Source: Actinomyces naeslundii (GTDB lineage Bacteria > Actinomycetota > Actinomycetes > Actinomycetales > Actinomycetaceae). From it: a DNA stretch of 64,000 nt. This document shows positions 52,817 through 61,624 of the stretch, in pieces. The notes beneath the pieces are model-generated. The model saw only the letters and a list, made by a program, of their open reading frames with translations. It was not told the DNA's origin and did no database searches. The position numbers were made by a program, and so were the translations under genes. The first letter of the stretch is position 1; every line of letters begins with the position of its first letter. Location: the NCBI RefSeq assembly GCF_001956585.1, contig NZ_MSRR01000010.1, positions 162,749 to 226,748 on the forward strand, read 5' to 3'.

Positions 52817-52985
52817 TCACTGAGACGTTGACCGCAGCGTCGGAACGATGCGGGACTGGCTCTCGAGCTGAAGAATCATCAGGTTGCACTTGATGGCCGC
52901 CGGGCTCACCGGCAACGAGAACGCCGCCAAACTCACCTGACTCATGACACCTTGATGAGTTTTCATTGGTATTGCGGTGCGTGAG

Positions 52986-53071
52986 CGGAGAGAGGGGGAT
53001 TCGAACCCCCGGTGCGCTAGGCGCACAGCGGTTTTCAAGACCGCCACATTCGGCCGCTCTGTCACCTCTCC
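52986..53071 (-). tRNA. tRNA-Ser (UGA anticodon)
   Basis: Eighty-six bases, acceptor GGAGAGG/TCTCTCC, anticodon loop CTTGAAA (TGA), long variable arm (TGTGCGCCTAGCGCACC), T-arm GGGGGTTCGAATCCCCC, discriminator G. CCA is not encoded. Confidence 0.95.
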
Positions 53072-53120
53072 AGGCCACGCCCTCGGGGCGCGACAGGCAC
53101 AGACCCTACCATCCCGGTGA

Positions 53121-53139
53121 GCCCGCGGTCACCGCGGGC
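53121..53139 (-). terminator. Hairpin downstream of the AGE-family gene
   Basis: GCCCGCGGT/ACCGCGGGC perfect nine-bp stem with a single central base, 36 bp after the reverse gene's stop. Confidence 0.55.
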
Positions 53140-53174
53140 CCACCGGCGGCCCACTCGGGGAACACCCGGCGACG

Positions 53175-54524
53175 TCAGGACCTGCCGAAGAACCCCCGAC
53201 GGTGCGGTTTGCTGGCGCGCGCCGGCAGCAGGGAGTTCGGTTCGTCGAGCCGTCCCTCGGCCAGGGCCTGCCCGACCGCCGGCCACACCGGCAGACGCGC
53301 CATGAGTGTGGCCTGCAGCGCGTGGTAGATGTCCGGGTGCCCGGCCCAGGTGCGGGTCGAGGGCCGGTTGTCGCGGTCGAGCTCGTGGGTCCACACACCG
53401 GGCGCCTCGATGAGGAACTCCTCGGCGTAGTCGATCCAGGCCCGGTAGCAGTGCTCGTAGTGCTCGACGTCGATCTCCCCGCGTCCGTCGTCGAGCAGCG
53501 CCTGACGGATGGCGGCCGAGGCCGAGATGCCCTCGCAGACCACCCAGTGCATGCGCTCGTGGACCATTGGCTTGCCGTCGAAGTCAGTGGTGTAGACGAA
53601 GCCGGGGGCGCCGTCGATGCGCCAGCCGTCGGTGCGGGCCTGCTCGAAGATGTGCTCGGCGGCGTCCAGCATCCAGTCCGGTGCGCTCATGGAGCGGTTG
53701 ATGAGTGCGCCGCGCAGCTGGACGGTCAGTCGCGCCCACTCCAGGCCATGGCCCGGCGTGACGCCGTAGGGCCTGAAGGGGTGGGCCGGCTCGTCGCGGT
53801 TGTAGTCGAGCCGCGGTTCCCAGGAGGTGCTGTAGTGCTCGGGCAGGCGCCAGCCGTGCTGGCGGGCCTGGACGTTGACCGCGAAGTCGACGATCTTCAG
53901 CGCCCGCTCCAGCCAACGCACCTCGCCGGTGACGTCGGCGGCGGCAAGGTAGGCCTCAACCGTGTGCATGGCGGCGTTGATGCCCCGGTAGTCCTCGGGG
54001 TCGGTGAAGTCGAAGGCGTAGGACTCGATCGGCATCTGCTGCGCCTCGTCCCACCAGTAACGGTCCTGGATCGCCATGGCGTCGCGCAGCAACTCGTGGG
54101 CACCGGGCCGGTCGGCGGCCGTCGCTGTCGCCGCAGCCAGCAGCACGAATGCGTGCTGGTAGCACTCCTTACGGGCCTCGGGATCGATCGGGACGCCGCG
54201 CCCCTCGGCGTCGGGCTCGGGGCCGATCGCCGAGTACCAGCCGCCGTTGGCCGGGTCGCGCAGAGGACCGTTCAGGGCGCGCACGCCGTGGTCGGCGTAA
54301 CGCCGGCAGCCGGGGATGCCCATGAGCGCCCCCAGGGAGAAGGCGAAGGTCATGCGGCCGGTGATCCACAGCTCGACGGGATGGGAGAGGTCCACCTCGC
54401 CGTCCTGGCCGATCCACCCGAATCCGGTGGGCACCTGCGCGGCGCGCGCGTAGTGCAGCAGCGCATGCGTCTCGTAGGCCAGCCAACGCTTGTGCTCGGG
54501 GGCGCCGAACCATCCCAGTCCCAT
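53175..54524 (-). CDS. AGE-family sugar epimerase/isomerase
   Basis: A 449-residue (alpha/alpha)6-barrel enzyme of the N-acylglucosamine 2-epimerase superfamily (mannose or sulfoquinovose isomerase type). Conserved features: RMTFAFSLGALMG, GGWYSAIG, RKECYQHAFVLLAAATA, NAAMHTVEAYLAA, and the catalytic-histidine segments in GHGLEWARL and HWVVCEGISASAAI, with C-terminal GHPDIYHALQATLMARLP. The substrate sugar is not determinable. CAAGGAGG lies five bases before the ATG. It follows the solute-binding lipoprotein gene by 127 bp on the same strand, which would be consistent with processing an imported sugar. Confidence 0.8.
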   Translation of the reverse strand: MGLGWFGAPEHKRWLAYETHALLHYARAAQVPTGFGWIGQDGEVDLSHPVELWITGRMTFAFSLGALMGIPGCRRYADHGVRALNGPLRDPANGGWYSAIGPEPDAEGRGVPIDPEARKECYQHAFVLLAAATATAADRPGAHELLRDAMAIQDRYWWDEAQQMPIESYAFDFTDPEDYRGINAAMHTVEAYLAAADVTGEVRWLERALKIVDFAVNVQARQHGWRLPEHYSTSWEPRLDYNRDEPAHPFRPYGVTPGHGLEWARLTVQLRGALINRSMSAPDWMLDAAEHIFEQARTDGWRIDGAPGFVYTTDFDGKPMVHERMHWVVCEGISASAAIRQALLDDGRGEIDVEHYEHCYRAWIDYAEEFLIEAPGVWTHELDRDNRPSTRTWAGHPDIYHALQATLMARLPVWPAVGQALAEGRLDEPNSLLPARASKPHRRGFFGRS

Positions 54525-54651
54525 GAGTCCTCCTTGATCCGCAGGGGATCCAAGGCTATCGACCCGCCCCACACGGATCAATGCTCCGGTCTGCTCTCAG
54601 CGGCTCTCTCTCCCAAGCCCGCTCAGCATTGCCGACGGCGCCCCGCCCCGC

Positions 54652-56301
54652 CTACTTCTGCTTCGGCCAGGCGGACTCGCCCTGCGCGAGCGCCTCCCGG
54701 GCGCTCATCGCCCCGGTCGACCAACGGCTCAGCCCCAGCCACAGGGCGCTGCTGCCGACGCCCACCGGCATCGAGTCCGAGGCATCCATCTCCACGGTCG
54801 TCTGACGCGACTGAAGCAACCTGGTGGCGCGCCTACCGACGTCGCTGGGCGCCAGGTCCGGGTCAACCCCCTGATAGGCGGTCGCCACCCCACCCATCGC
54901 CATCCGCGTGCGGGCCCAGTCCTGGGAGGTCAGGTACTCCATGACCGCATTGACCGCCTCCGAGCGAGTGAATCCCACGAGGTAGTCGGTGCCCACGAGT
55001 ACGGCGTCCGAACCGCGGTCCGCCCCCGGGGTGACGAAGGCCGAGACCTTGACCCCGTTCGACGGCGATGCCGACGACGTCGCTGCGGCGGTCTTGGCCT
55101 GTGCGGAACCCGTCGGGCTCGCGGAGGCGTCCCCCGTGGCACCCGCGGAGGGGCTGGGCACCTGGACCGTCACCGAGTTGGCGCCGTCGGCGTCGGTGAT
55201 GGCGGTGCCCTCCGGGAAGCGGCTCTCGAAGGAGGAGGAGGCGTGCAGCATGAGGCAGCTGCCCTTGACCAGGTCGGCCCCGGCCTGCGCGGGAGTCCGC
55301 GAGATGATCGAGCCGCGCCCGCCGGCCACACTCCGGTCGGCCAGAACCAGGGACTCAACGGTGTCGAGGGCCTCCACCGCGCCCGTGGAGTCGATGGGCA
55401 CCCGGTGCGAGGCCCAGGTCTCATAGGCGCCGGAGCCCTGTGTGGAGAGCATGGTGTCCTCGAGCCAGTCGGTCATCACCCAACCGGTGGACTCCCCGTC
55501 GGAGGCGCCCACGCACCAGGGCGTCACGGAGCCGTCGGGGTGGTCGGCGCGGACCTTGCGGGTGAGGGCCTCCAGCTCACCCCAGGTGCTGGGCACCTCG
55601 TAGCCGGCCTTCTTGAAGGCATCCGGCGAGTACCACACGAGGGACTTCACCGAGGCCATGAGCGGGGCGGCATAGGGCACGGAGGCGTGGATGCCCACCT
55701 GGATCCAGTGCCGGTCCCATCCGGCCTCCACGTTGCTGTTGACCGTATTCGGCAGCGGGTGGACCACGCCGGTGTCAACGAGCTCGGCCACCATGCCCGG
55801 CTGCGGCACGATCGCCAGGTCGGGCAGGTTCTCGGGGTTGTCCTGGCTCGACGGCGAGGCCCCCTTGCTGGTGGACAGGTCCGCACCCGAGCCGTTGAGC
55901 AGCTGGGAGCGCAGCTCGGAGGTGCCGGTGTGCTCGACGGTGATCCCCGTGCACTTCTCGAACTCGGCCACGGAGGCCTCGAAGCGCTCGGCCTCGGTGC
56001 CGGTCAGGCTGCTGGAGACGGTGACGGTGGTGCCCTCGTGCCCCTGGTAGGCCTTGTAGGCGGCGCAGCCCGTGGCCGACGCCGAGCCGGCCCCGCCGGC
56101 CGAGCAGGCGGCGGTGGCGGCGGCTGCCAGCATCAGGGCGCTGGCCGCCGCGAGGAGGCGACCGCCCCGCCGCAGCCGCCCGGTGGGGCGCCGGCGTCCC
56201 GTGACCGCCTCACCGGGCGGACCGATGGTGCGACCGGCGTCGTCGGTGGAATTCTGACCGTTGAAGTTGTGGTGGGAGACAGGGAGAGGGGACTGTCGCA
56301 T
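54652..56301 (-). CDS. Extracellular solute-binding lipoprotein of an ABC sugar-type transporter
   Basis: A 549-residue precursor, longer than the usual ~420 because of a Pro/Arg-rich N-terminal extension (1-50) and a Ser/Ala/Thr-rich insert (about 400-430). Lipobox AAAATAAC gives the lipidated Cys near 66. The mature protein follows the type 1 solute-binding fold (VTVSSSLTGTEAERFEASVAEFEKCTGITVEHTGT; VPYAAPLMASVKSLVWYSPDAFKKAGYEVPSTWGEL). No permease or ATPase gene is adjacent, so it must work with components encoded elsewhere. Its ATG shares a base with the HAD gene stop (TGATG), showing tight coupling. Confidence 0.8.
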   Translation of the reverse strand: MRQSPLPVSHHNFNGQNSTDDAGRTIGPPGEAVTGRRRPTGRLRRGGRLLAAASALMLAAAATAACSAGGAGSASATGCAAYKAYQGHEGTTVTVSSSLTGTEAERFEASVAEFEKCTGITVEHTGTSELRSQLLNGSGADLSTSKGASPSSQDNPENLPDLAIVPQPGMVAELVDTGVVHPLPNTVNSNVEAGWDRHWIQVGIHASVPYAAPLMASVKSLVWYSPDAFKKAGYEVPSTWGELEALTRKVRADHPDGSVTPWCVGASDGESTGWVMTDWLEDTMLSTQGSGAYETWASHRVPIDSTGAVEALDTVESLVLADRSVAGGRGSIISRTPAQAGADLVKGSCLMLHASSSFESRFPEGTAITDADGANSVTVQVPSPSAGATGDASASPTGSAQAKTAAATSSASPSNGVKVSAFVTPGADRGSDAVLVGTDYLVGFTRSEAVNAVMEYLTSQDWARTRMAMGGVATAYQGVDPDLAPSDVGRRATRLLQSRQTTVEMDASDSMPVGVGSSALWLGLSRWSTGAMSAREALAQGESAWPKQK

Positions 56302-57473
56302 CAGGGGTGCCTTACTCGTTCTATGAGAGCGTCCAGGACGGCGGCGCAGCCGTCCCGCCACACGGGCTCGGTCAGGATATCGCCGCGGTCGCGCACCCAC
56401 TGCGGCGCGCTGCCCATGACGACGCCAGTCCCGGCCCACTCGATCATCTCGACGTCGTTGGAACCGTCCCCGACCGCGAGGGCGCGGGCGGGGTCAGCGC
56501 CCAGGCGGGCGAGGAGCGCCTCGAGGGCGGAGGCCTTGGTGACCCCCTCGGGGGCGACGTCGAGCCAGGCCGTCCAACCGATGGCGTACTCCACCGAGTG
56601 CAGCCCGGAGTCGGCCACGATCTCGGAGAAGCGCTCGACGGACATGCCCGGGGCCCGCAGGACCACGCGGGTGACGGGCTGGGAGACGAGCTCGGCCATG
56701 GTGACGACCTGCTGATCCTCAATAAGCTCGCCGTCGGGGAAGAGCCGGGAGACCTTGAAACCGATGCCGGGGTCCTCGACGGCGAAGATCCCGTCAGGAA
56801 CGGCGGCGTGCAGAGTCTCGATGGCGGTGCGCGGGTCGAAGGTGCGCGAGTCGACCACCTCGTAGCCACCGGGGACGTCCGGGTCGAGCCGCAGGGTCAG
56901 GGCACCATTGGCGCAGACCATCCAGCCGGTGCTCAGCCCCAGATGGCGCACGACCGGCATGGCGGCGGCGATCCCGCGCCCGGTGGAGATGACCACGGGG
57001 ACCTCGTGGGCGCGCAGGCGGGCGATGGAGGCCATGACCCGCTCCGAGACGCGCCCGTCCATGTCGAGGATGGTGCCGTCGACGTCGAGGGCGACGACGA
57101 GCCCGTCGCCCGGAGCGAGCCGGGCTCCACCGGCGGCCTCCAGGGAGTCGAGGTCCCGCATCCGGTCCTGGACGAGGGCGTGGTACTCCTCGTGGTTCAG
57201 GGCCCGACGGCGCAGCACGCGCCTTCCGGCGGCCCCGGAACCGGCCTCCTCCGTGGGCTCGGAGCTGCTCTCGTGGTTCTCGAGGTACTCCGTGGAGCCA
57301 CCCAGGCGGGTCAGGGGCTGGCCGGCCGGAGCGATCCCGGTCTCGGGGTTGACGGCCGGACCGTTGCCCGTGGGCTCCGGGCTGACGGTGCCGCCCGCGG
57401 CGCCCGCAGCACCGGCGGTGTCCAGCAAGGGCTCCGGCGTCGTCGGCGAGGAGGACGAAGGCGTGGGGCTCAT
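56301..57473 (-). CDS. Cof-type HAD-IIB phosphatase
   Basis: A 390-residue protein. Residues 1-110 are Ser/Pro/Thr/Glu-rich and probably disordered. The HAD core is LVVALDVDGTILDMDGRVSE (motif I, D-x-D), VISTGRG (motif II), Lys in the VTKASALEALLARLG segment, and AVGDGSNDVEMIEWAGTGVVMG (motif III/IV, GDxxND). Cap C2B type, as in sugar-phosphate phosphatases. It lies 13 bp after serS and overlaps the next gene, so the serS-HAD-SBP set is one transcript. The substrate is unknown. Confidence 0.85.
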   Translation of the reverse strand: MSPTPSSSSPTTPEPLLDTAGAAGAAGGTVSPEPTGNGPAVNPETGIAPAGQPLTRLGGSTEYLENHESSSEPTEEAGSGAAGRRVLRRRALNHEEYHALVQDRMRDLDSLEAAGGARLAPGDGLVVALDVDGTILDMDGRVSERVMASIARLRAHEVPVVISTGRGIAAAMPVVRHLGLSTGWMVCANGALTLRLDPDVPGGYEVVDSRTFDPRTAIETLHAAVPDGIFAVEDPGIGFKVSRLFPDGELIEDQQVVTMAELVSQPVTRVVLRAPGMSVERFSEIVADSGLHSVEYAIGWTAWLDVAPEGVTKASALEALLARLGADPARALAVGDGSNDVEMIEWAGTGVVMGSAPQWVRDRGDILTEPVWRDGCAAVLDALIERVRHP

Positions 57474-57486
57474 GATGGAACCCGCC

Positions 57487-58767
57487 TCAGGCGACGGCAC
57501 TGGCGGGCTCGATGACCTCCAGGCCGCCCAGGTAGGGGCGCAGGCCCGCCGGCACGCGCACCGAGCCGTCGGCCTGCTGGTGGTTCTCCAGGATGGCGAC
57601 CATCCAGCGGGTGGTGGCCAGGGTCCCGTTGAGGGTGGCCACGGGGCTCGTGCCTCCCTCGCGGCGCTCGCGCACGGCCAGACGGCGGGCCTGGTAGGTG
57701 GTGCAGTTGGAGGTGGAGGTGACCTCCATCCAGCGCTGCTGGGTGGGCAGCCAGGCCTCGCAGTCGAACTTGCGGGCGGCCGAGGAGCCCAGGTCCCCGG
57801 CAGCGGTGTCGATGACCCGGTAGGGCAGCTCGACCAGGGCCAGCATCTCCTCCTCCATGGCCAGGAGCCGGGCGTGCTCGGCCTCGGCGTCCTCGGGCCG
57901 GCAGTAGGAGAACATCTCGGCCTTGTTGAACTGGTGGACGCGGATGATGCCGCGGGTGTCCTTGCCGGCGGCACCGGCCTCGCGCCGGTAGCAGGTGGAC
58001 CAGCCCATGTACCGCTTTGGGCCGGCGGACAGGTCGAGGATCTCGTCTGCGTGGTACCCGGCCAGGGCCACCTCGGAGGTACCGGTGAGGTAGAGGTCGT
58101 CGGCGGGCAGGTAGTAGATCTCGTCACTGTGGGCGCCCAGGAAGCCGGTACCGCCCATGACCTGCGGGGTGACGAGGGTGGGCGTGGTCATCGGGGTGAA
58201 GCCATGGGCGACGGCGGCGTCCAGGGCCGCCGTCATGAGCGCCAGCTCCAGGCGCATGCCCCAGCCCTTGAGGTAGTAGAAGCGGGCACCGGAGACCTTG
58301 GCGCCGCGGCGGGTGTCGATGATGTCCAGGCCCTCGCCGATCGCCAGGTGGTCGGCGGGCTCGAAGCCCTCGGCGTCGAAGTCGCGGGGCTCACCGCCCT
58401 CGTGGCGCAGGACGACGTAGTCCTCCTCCCCTCCCGACGGCGCCCCCTCGATGAGATTGGCGAACTGACGGGCCAAGGCGTCGAGATCGGCGGCGGCGGC
58501 CGAGGAGGCTGACTCAGCGGCCTTGACCTGCTCGGCGAGCTCCTTGGCACTGGCGAGGATCGCCGGGCGCTCCTCGGGCGAGGCCTTCCCCACGGAGCGA
58601 GAGACGGCCTTCTGCTCGGCGCGGAGGTTCTCGAAGGCGGCCAGCGCCTGACGGCGGGTCTCGTCGGCGGCGATGACGCGGTCAACGAGATCGACGTCGG
58701 CACCACGGGCTCGCTGGCTGGCGCGGAAGGGCTCGGGGTTCTCACGAAGCGCACGCAGGTCGATCAT
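57487..58767 (-). CDS. serS: Seryl-tRNA synthetase
   Basis: A 426-residue class II synthetase charging tRNA-Ser. The N-terminal coiled-coil arm (about 30-100) binds the long variable arm of the tRNA. Motif 2 is [32 protein letters not shown]; motif 3 is in [35 protein letters not shown], the serine/zinc-free active-site segment of bacterial SerRS, is present. Start ATG at 58767. The upstream region contains a hairpin but no T-box that I can see. Two tRNA-Ser genes are in the window, but not in this operon. Confidence 0.95.
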   Translation of the reverse strand: MIDLRALRENPEPFRASQRARGADVDLVDRVIAADETRRQALAAFENLRAEQKAVSRSVGKASPEERPAILASAKELAEQVKAAESASSAAAADLDALARQFANLIEGAPSGGEEDYVVLRHEGGEPRDFDAEGFEPADHLAIGEGLDIIDTRRGAKVSGARFYYLKGWGMRLELALMTAALDAAVAHGFTPMTTPTLVTPQVMGGTGFLGAHSDEIYYLPADDLYLTGTSEVALAGYHADEILDLSAGPKRYMGWSTCYRREAGAAGKDTRGIIRVHQFNKAEMFSYCRPEDAEAEHARLLAMEEEMLALVELPYRVIDTAAGDLGSSAARKFDCEAWLPTQQRWMEVTSTSNCTTYQARRLAVRERREGGTSPVATLNGTLATTRWMVAILENHQQADGSVRVPAGLRPYLGGLEVIEPASAVA

Positions 58768-59314
58768 GCCCCTGAGTGTAGTCAGGACCGCGCCGAAGGC
58801 CGCACCCGGGTCACCTTCCGAACGCAGCCGGCCCTCGGCCGGACGTCGGAGACGATCAAGAAGGATCCTGGAGACGGACAAGGTCACAGGCCAGTGGCGC
58901 AACCGACACTCCGGGAGAACGGCCCCGGATCGACGTCGGATCGCCCCCGAATCCACCCCACCGTCGAGGTGGCCTCAGGGCCGCGAAGGCCAGCATTTTA
59001 CCGGAAGATCGGGGCCGAATGACAGGCGTGTGACTCATACATGCTTCTCCCCGAGTACACCACCCCGAAACGGCGAACGTGACCCACTTCCTACTACCAA
59101 CGCAATCCACCTGTGAATAGAATCCATTTCAATCGGTGTACCCTATAGTTCCCGACGGTGTTTCCGTGCCGCCATGTTGGAGGCCCGCCCGCACCGCCCC
59201 CACACCACTCTCCCCACCTTCCCGGCCAGTCGTCTGCCTCCGATTTTCTGTCACTCCGTCATATCAGGCTCGCCGATCGCAGTGGTGCGGGCCCCGACCA
59301 CAGGACCACAACTC
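58768..59314. other. 547-bp divergent region between serS and oxyR
   Basis: It contains the hairpin CCGGCC-CTC-GGCCGG (58828-58842), which would lie in the serS 5' UTR, and an AT-richer promoter zone around 59100-59150. There, TATAGT (59144-59149) is a likely -10 for oxyR, and ATAG (59117-59120) and CTAT (59143-59146) are possible LysR/OxyR half-sites for autoregulation. No gene is supported. Confidence 0.4.
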
Positions 59315-60259
59315 ATGCCGATCTCATCATCTCCGTCCTTCTCTCAGTTACGGGCCTTCGTGGCCCTGTGTGACCACCAGCACTTCGGTGAGGCCGCCAC
59401 CGCGCTCGGCGTCAGCCAGCCCAGCCTGTCCCAGGCCATCACCGCCCTGGAGAAGCGTGTTGGCGGCGAGCTGGTGGAGCGCACCACCCGCCGCGTTCTC
59501 GTAACCTCTTTGGGCGAGGCCCTCCTGCCCTTCGCGCGCGACGCCGTCCTGGCCGCCGAGGCCTTCAACGAGGCCGCCTCCAGCCAGGGGGCCGCCCTGA
59601 GCGGCACGATGCGCCTGGGCATCATCCCCACCATCGCTCCCTACCTGGCACCCATCCTCCTTGACGGTCTGCGCGAGGCCCTGCCTCAGATGGAGCTGGA
59701 CCTGCGTGAGATGGTCACCGGGGACAACCTCGACCAGCTCGCCCAGGGACGCCTCGACGCCGCGATCATCTCCCTGGAGGACGACCTGCAGCGCACCACC
59801 GCGATCCCGATGTTCGACGAGCAGCTCGTCATCCTCACCGCCGCGGATCACCCCTGGGCCGGCCGCACGGACGTGAGCCCGGCCGAGCTCGACAGCCAGC
59901 CCCTCCTGCTGCTCGACGAGGGCAACTGCCTGCGTGACCAGACCCTGTCCCTGTGCCAGCGCTACGGCACCCAGCCGCCGATCGCGGTGGCCACCACCCT
60001 GTCCACAGTGACCCGCATGGTCGCCCACGGCTCCGGCGTGACGGTCATCCCCGAGGGGGCGCTCCAGTTGCTCACCCCCTCCACGGAGTACGGCGTCGCC
60101 CGCTTCGGCGGCGAGGTGCCGCTGCGCCGTATGGGTCTGGTCCACCGGGTCTCCTCCTCCCGCGGCGCCGACTTCGCCCAGCTGGCCAGCCTCATCTCGC
60201 GTCTGGTGAGCGAGACCGACCTGCCCACCATCCCGGTCAAGCCCTTGGCCGCGGCCTGA
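59315..60259 (+). CDS. oxyR: OxyR-type peroxide-sensing LysR regulator
   Basis: A 314-residue LysR-family regulator. The N-terminal winged helix is FSQLRAFVALCDHQHFGEAATALGVSQPSLSQAITALEKRVGGELVERTTRRVLVTSLG. The redox switch is visible: LLLLDEGNCLRDQTLSLC has two Cys nine residues apart (about 205 and 214), matching OxyR Cys199/Cys208 of E. coli with the family's G-x-CLRDQ-x4-C pattern. It should activate peroxide-defence genes, none of which adjoin it. The ATG at 59315 is chosen since the upstream frame lacks the HTH. Confidence 0.9.
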   Translation: MPISSSPSFSQLRAFVALCDHQHFGEAATALGVSQPSLSQAITALEKRVGGELVERTTRRVLVTSLGEALLPFARDAVLAAEAFNEAASSQGAALSGTMRLGIIPTIAPYLAPILLDGLREALPQMELDLREMVTGDNLDQLAQGRLDAAIISLEDDLQRTTAIPMFDEQLVILTAADHPWAGRTDVSPAELDSQPLLLLDEGNCLRDQTLSLCQRYGTQPPIAVATTLSTVTRMVAHGSGVTVIPEGALQLLTPSTEYGVARFGGEVPLRRMGLVHRVSSSRGADFAQLASLISRLVSETDLPTIPVKPLAAA

Positions 60260-60364
60260 GCGCGGCCTGGGGCTCCGCCCCTGCACCGGGCTCACATCGT
60301 CTTGGGTTCGTCTCCGCGGCCCCAGGACCGTGACCGAGGCTGCATGGGCGGCTAACCTGCCCCT

Positions 60365-61594
60365 ATGACCGGCTTCACCGACGGCGGGACCCGGACCACG
60401 ACGCGCCCCGGCCAGCCGTTGGCCTGCGTCATCATCAACCCCTCCAAGCGTCGCACCACCACCGCGGTGCGGGGTGTGCTGGAGCGCGAGCTGCGTGAGG
60501 CCGGGTACGCCGGACCGGTGTGGCTGGAGACGAGCGTGTCCGAGCCCGGCACCATGCAGGCGCGCCTGGCCCTGGCCGCCGGGGCCCGGCTGGTGGTGGC
60601 CGCAGGCGGCGACGGAACCGTGCGCTCGGTGGCGGCCGGCGTGGCCGGTACGGAAGCGCGGATGGGCATCATCCCCCTGGGTACGGCGAACCTGGCGGCC
60701 CGCAACCTCGGGGTGCCGGTCGGCGCCCCGAGGGCGGCGGCTCGAGTGGCCGCCCACGGGGTCGACCTGCCCGCCGACCTGGCCTGGGTGAGGACCGAGG
60801 CCTGGACCGCTCCCGACGTCGGGCCGGGCAGGACCGAATCCGCCGAAACCACCGGTGAGGCGGACACGCTGGGCGGCGACACCGCCACCAACGCCCCCTT
60901 TCCTGACGGCTCGCCTCCCTCAACCGACCCGACGGGCGCAGCCGATACGACCACCTCCCCACGGCTGTCGGCCGAGGCCGCCCGAGCGGTGCGCACGATC
61001 CAGCGGGCGACCCGCAAGCCCCGTCAGTGGGCCCGCCCCACACTCGGTGACGAGCACGCCTGCATGGTGGTGGCCGGGATCGGTTTCGACGCCGGGCTGG
61101 TGGCCTCCACGCGCCCGGCCCTCAAGGCGCGAGTCGGCTGGGGCGCCTACGCCCTGGCGGCCATGGAGAACCTGGGCTCACCGCGCATGGACCTGGTGCT
61201 CAGTCTCCTGGACGAGACCGGCCAGCGGCGCGTGGAGCGCCTGAGAGCCCGCAACCTGCTGGTGGCCAACGGCGGTCGCCTGCCGGCCGGGATCACCCTG
61301 CTGCCCGAGGCGCGCACCGACGACGGCCTGCTCGACATCGCCGCCATCGACACGGTGGCGGGCCTGGCGGGCTGGAGCTCCCTGGCGCGCCAGGTGCTGC
61401 CGCCCTACGCAGCGCGCTACTCCGAACCGAGTCGCTCCCTGGGACGGGTGGTGCTGCGACGCGGCGGGGAGGTGGCCGTCCAGCTCTCGGCGCCGGCCCT
61501 GGTGGAGGTCGACGGCGACCTGCTGGCGCCCACGCAGGGCATGCGGGTGCGCATCGACCCCGGGGCGCTGCTCATCCGCCGCCCGCCGACCTGA
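60365..61594 (+). CDS. Diacylglycerol kinase family lipid kinase
   Basis: A 409-residue DAGK_cat-domain kinase. Motifs: IINPSKR (N-terminal nucleotide loop), LVVAAGGDGTVRSVAAGVAG (GGDGT), MGIIPLGTANLAARNLGVP, and the C-terminal GIGFDAGLVASTRPALKARVGWGAYALAAM and LPEARTDDGLLDIAAID. A stretch of about 65 residues (around 150-215) between the two lobes is low-complexity Thr/Pro/Ser-rich and looks like an insertion loop. It probably phosphorylates diacylglycerol or another membrane lipid. No ribosome-binding site is obvious. It stands 105 bp after oxyR on the same strand, probably with its own promoter. Confidence 0.8.
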   Translation: MTGFTDGGTRTTTRPGQPLACVIINPSKRRTTTAVRGVLERELREAGYAGPVWLETSVSEPGTMQARLALAAGARLVVAAGGDGTVRSVAAGVAGTEARMGIIPLGTANLAARNLGVPVGAPRAAARVAAHGVDLPADLAWVRTEAWTAPDVGPGRTESAETTGEADTLGGDTATNAPFPDGSPPSTDPTGAADTTTSPRLSAEAARAVRTIQRATRKPRQWARPTLGDEHACMVVAGIGFDAGLVASTRPALKARVGWGAYALAAMENLGSPRMDLVLSLLDETGQRRVERLRARNLLVANGGRLPAGITLLPEARTDDGLLDIAAIDTVAGLAGWSSLARQVLPPYAARYSEPSRSLGRVVLRRGGEVAVQLSAPALVEVDGDLLAPTQGMRVRIDPGALLIRRPPT

Positions 61595-61624
61595 GAGCCG
61601 GAGCGGCCGGAGCGGCGCCCCGGC

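Noticed and set aside
52749-53078. Short reverse ORFs across tRNA-Ser(UGA)
   Set aside because: They read through the tRNA gene and carry no domain.
58768-59150. T-box upstream of serS
   Set aside because: No T-box bulge sequence (complement of the tRNA acceptor end) found on the reverse strand.
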